Source: Anaerolineales bacterium
GTDB lineage: Bacteria > Chloroflexota > Anaerolineae > Anaerolineales > E44-bin32
Assembly: GCA_011772595.1 (NCBI GenBank)
Contig: WVZH01000069.1
Span: 98,152 to 105,853 of the forward strand
Length of the DNA: 7,702 bases
Reading direction: 5' to 3'
Shown here: positions 6,250 to 7,702 of the stretch, piece after piece
Position numbering within the stretch: the stretch's first letter is position 1
Layout of the letters: every line of letters starts with the position of its first letter
Notes under the pieces: generated by a model
Told to the model about the DNA's origin: nothing
The model's database searches: none
Seen by the model: only the letters and a program-made list of their open reading frames with translations
Program-made: the position numbers and the translations under genes

Positions 6250-7398
6250 TCAGTCTCTAGTACGTTGTAAATGTAAGGTGAGATATTTTGACAGTTTTCG
6301 AATCTGATCGCTTACGAGGCTATCGGGATGCGCAACCACGAGAGGGGTCGATGATTGCGAGGCTTGCAAAGCAATATCTGGTGCCGGAGAGACGATGCCA
6401 GCTAGCTCGAGACCCATGTCCGTTTCTACCTGTCGCCAAGGGATTTGTAATGTCGATCGTACTCGATTAATGAGTGCCAGACAGATCTTTTTCTTATTAA
6501 TACCGTCGTTGACCAATTCTTCGAGGAAGGCACGCCCGATGATGTTGGAGGGGAATACAGGTTCCACAACGAGAATCAATCGATCGCAGAGTTTCAACAG
6601 CGACTTTACGTACGGTTTTAAGCTGCTTCCAAAATCGAGAATGAGTGTGGTACACAAGGAGGAGAGGTTTTCCACGATCGCTTCCATCTGCGGGATGGCT
6701 TGGTCTAGTTCGACCTCGCCAGGGAAGTGAGAGGAGAGTAGCATTCGGATCCCTGATTTGTGGTGGACGATTTCTGTCTCCACAGAGCGCAGGTGGATGT
6801 CGTTCAGGGATCGGGTTAGTAAGTTGGAGAGCCCTGTGGTGTTCGGGATACTCAACTCAAGTGCCACCGTACCGTGTCCGGGGTTGAGTTCAGCGAATAT
6901 GACTTCCTCGTTGTCTTGTTTGAGCACAATGCTGACGTTGAGAGCAAGCGTCGAGGTTCCGATGCCGCCACGAGAACCCAGGAACCCCATGATTTGGGCC
7001 TTTTCAGCTTGAGGCGCGATAGTTTGTATCGTTCGGCTGAGTACAGCTTTGATATGCGCAGTCAATTCTGCGGGGTGGGTAGGTTTGGTCAGATAATCAT
7101 CGACACCGGATTCGAAACCGGCCACTTTATCGTCCACCATCGTCTTGGCTGTAAACATGATGATGGGGATATGTTCCAGGGTGGGATCGGATCTCAAATG
7201 CCGGGTGACTTCGTAGCCGTCCATATCCGGCATCATGATGTCGAGCAGAATAAGATCCGGCATTTCTGAGGCGGCTTTTTCGACGCCGAGCGTCCCGCTG
7301 CTGGCCACGGCAATTTCGTACCCTTGGCGCTCGAGCATCAGGCCGACAAGTTTAAGGGTATCGACGTCGTCATCAATGATGAGGATCTTCTCTGCCAT
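6250..7398 (-). CDS. Response regulator receiver domain fused to CpaE/TadZ-like (MinD-type) ATPase
   Basis: The 382-residue protein begins with a full receiver domain (1-120): acidic pocket D9/D10, phospho-acceptor D53 in LLDIMMPD, T83 and K105. After a short linker comes a MinD/ParA-like domain (136-382) of the CpaE/TadZ kind, which in other bacteria positions Tad/Flp pilus machinery. Its P-loop is GSRGGIGTST (141-150): the signature lysine of the deviant Walker A is Arg and the usual phosphate-binding Lys is Thr, as often seen in CpaE-like proteins. The ParA-type DxD is also altered (ELN, 170-172), while Asp255 in LILDFG remains. ATP hydrolysis is therefore doubtful. The ATG at 7398 has GGAG (7410-7407) 8 bases upstream; an extension to 7458 adds 20 residues upstream of the receiver fold. 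First gene of the right operon; no pilus genes are in view. Confidence 0.92.
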   Translation of the reverse strand: MAEKILIIDDDVDTLKLVGLMLERQGYEIAVASSGTLGVEKAASEMPDLILLDIMMPDMDGYEVTRHLRSDPTLEHIPIIMFTAKTMVDDKVAGFESGVDDYLTKPTHPAELTAHIKAVLSRTIQTIAPQAEKAQIMGFLGSRGGIGTSTLALNVSIVLKQDNEEVIFAELNPGHGTVALELSIPNTTGLSNLLTRSLNDIHLRSVETEIVHHKSGIRMLLSSHFPGEVELDQAIPQMEAIVENLSSLCTTLILDFGSSLKPYVKSLLKLCDRLILVVEPVFPSNIIGRAFLEELVNDGINKKKICLALINRVRSTLQIPWRQVETDMGLELAGIVSPAPDIALQASQSSTPLVVAHPDSLVSDQIRKLSKYLTLHLQRTRD

Positions 7399-7439
7399 GC
7401 AGGGAACTCCGTAAGGGAATGCTCCCCCCGGTTTAAGGC

Positions 7440-7468
7440 AGTCTAGCACAAAGCTCATACGTGGGCAA
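7440..7468 (-). promoter_or_regulatory. Possible promoter of the REC/CpaE - sirtuin - kinase operon
   Basis: TTGCCC (7468-7463) and TAGACT (7445-7440) are 17 bases apart, with a TGC extension directly before the -10 box. Transcription would start near 7433, leaving a leader of about 35 bases with a GGAG ribosome binding site. Each box matches four of six consensus bases, so this is a moderate prediction. Confidence 0.45.
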
Positions 7469-7573
7469 GGCGACGCTGTTCTGCGGAGCCTAAGGTGGCT
7501 TGGGCAGTAACATTTCCTACTTTGCCGTTTTATGGTTGCGCCTCGATTTCAGTAGGATGTACCGAGCTGGGAT

Positions 7574-7602
7574 TTGGAAGTTGGAATCGCAGATGCTATA
7601 AT
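7574..7602 (+). promoter_or_regulatory. Extended -10 promoter for the right-edge gene
   Basis: TGCTATAAT (7594-7602) is a perfect extended -10 element. TTGGAA (7574-7579) lies 17 bases before the hexamer, and a second TTGGAA starts at 7581. Transcription would begin near 7609. It diverges from the operon promoter at 7440-7468, and the two lie about 100 bases apart. Confidence 0.6.
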
Positions 7603-7633
7603 GCTCGCCATTGAAGATGCGTCAGGGGCGAGC
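7603..7633 (+). repeat. Inverted repeat between the -10 box and the start codon of the right-edge gene
   Basis: GCTCGCC (7603-7609) and GGCGAGC (7627-7633) are perfect 7-bp complementary arms, 17 bases apart. The left arm starts right after TATAAT and the right arm ends right before the ATG, overlapping the likely ribosome binding site AGGGG (7624-7628). Because transcription should start at about 7609, the left arm would be mostly absent from the RNA, so a DNA operator is more likely than a hairpin. Confidence 0.45.
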
Positions 7634-7702
7634 ATGACAATTGATTGGTGGGGATTCGATCAGGGATTTAGCTTTACTCTTCCATCACGTATGTTAGGCT
7701 AT
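7634..7702 (+). CDS. Start of an unknown protein, cut by the right edge
   Basis: Only 23 codons are visible, opening with MTIDWWGFDQG, and the frame is open to the end of the window. The ATG is supported by AGGGG (7624-7628) with a 5-base gap and by the promoter just upstream. An in-frame ATG at 7601 is less likely because it overlaps the -10 box. The visible part is rich in aromatic residues and has no hydrophobic segment or recognisable motif, so no function is proposed. It is divergent from the REC/CpaE operon. Confidence 0.55.
   Translation, partial: MTIDWWGFDQGFSFTLPSRMLGY

Noticed and set aside
6874..7269. 131-codon open frame on the plus strand
   Set aside because: Antisense to the receiver/CpaE junction, no domain character, no ribosome binding site or promoter of note.

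Overview
The window looks like a chromosomal stretch from a member of the Chloroflexota, probably Anaerolineae-like. This is an inference from protein character and gene mix: a REC domain fused to a CpaE-like ATPase, a soluble GAF histidine kinase, a Thermotoga-type sirtuin, and a MutL carrying its own endonuclease motif. No rRNA or other marker confirms it. Base composition and gene style are uniform. I see no insertion sequence, phage gene, CRISPR array, tRNA or rRNA. Coding density is very high, with several neighbouring genes overlapping by 1 to 17 bases.

Left block (1-2405, minus strand, read right to left): a 95-residue three-helix membrane protein, a HAD phosphatase of the pyrimidine 5'-nucleotidase type, a 77-residue single-helix membrane protein, and a class I CoA-transferase A subunit with no B subunit beside it. 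These four overlap at every junction and should form one operon. After an 80-base gap with its own possible promoter and a hairpin touching the ribosome binding site, the N-terminus of an S41 (C-terminal processing) protease runs off the left edge.

Centre (2435-4215, plus strand): mutL, starting at a TTG codon and transcribed divergently from the left block. The two predicted promoters overlap at a shared -35 region. The leftward promoter is close to consensus and predicts an almost leaderless mRNA. mutL is convergent with the next block, 33 bases apart, and I see no obvious terminator between them.

Right block (4249-7398, minus strand): a REC/CpaE-like fusion, a sirtuin deacylase and a GAF histidine kinase. 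They are spaced 8 bases apart or overlapping, so they are probably co-transcribed from a promoter near 7440-7468. The kinase and REC protein are a plausible two-component pair. The sirtuin between them suggests a link between NAD+/acylation state and this signalling pair, which is the most unusual arrangement in the window.

Right edge: a divergent plus-strand gene of unknown function starts at 7634 behind a good extended -10 promoter, and only 23 codons are visible. No wholly new system stands out. The points worth a second look are the sirtuin-in-a-two-component operon, the orphan CoA-transferase subunit in a tightly overlapped membrane/HAD operon, the back-to-back mutL/leaderless promoters, and two inverted repeats placed at translation or transcription start signals.
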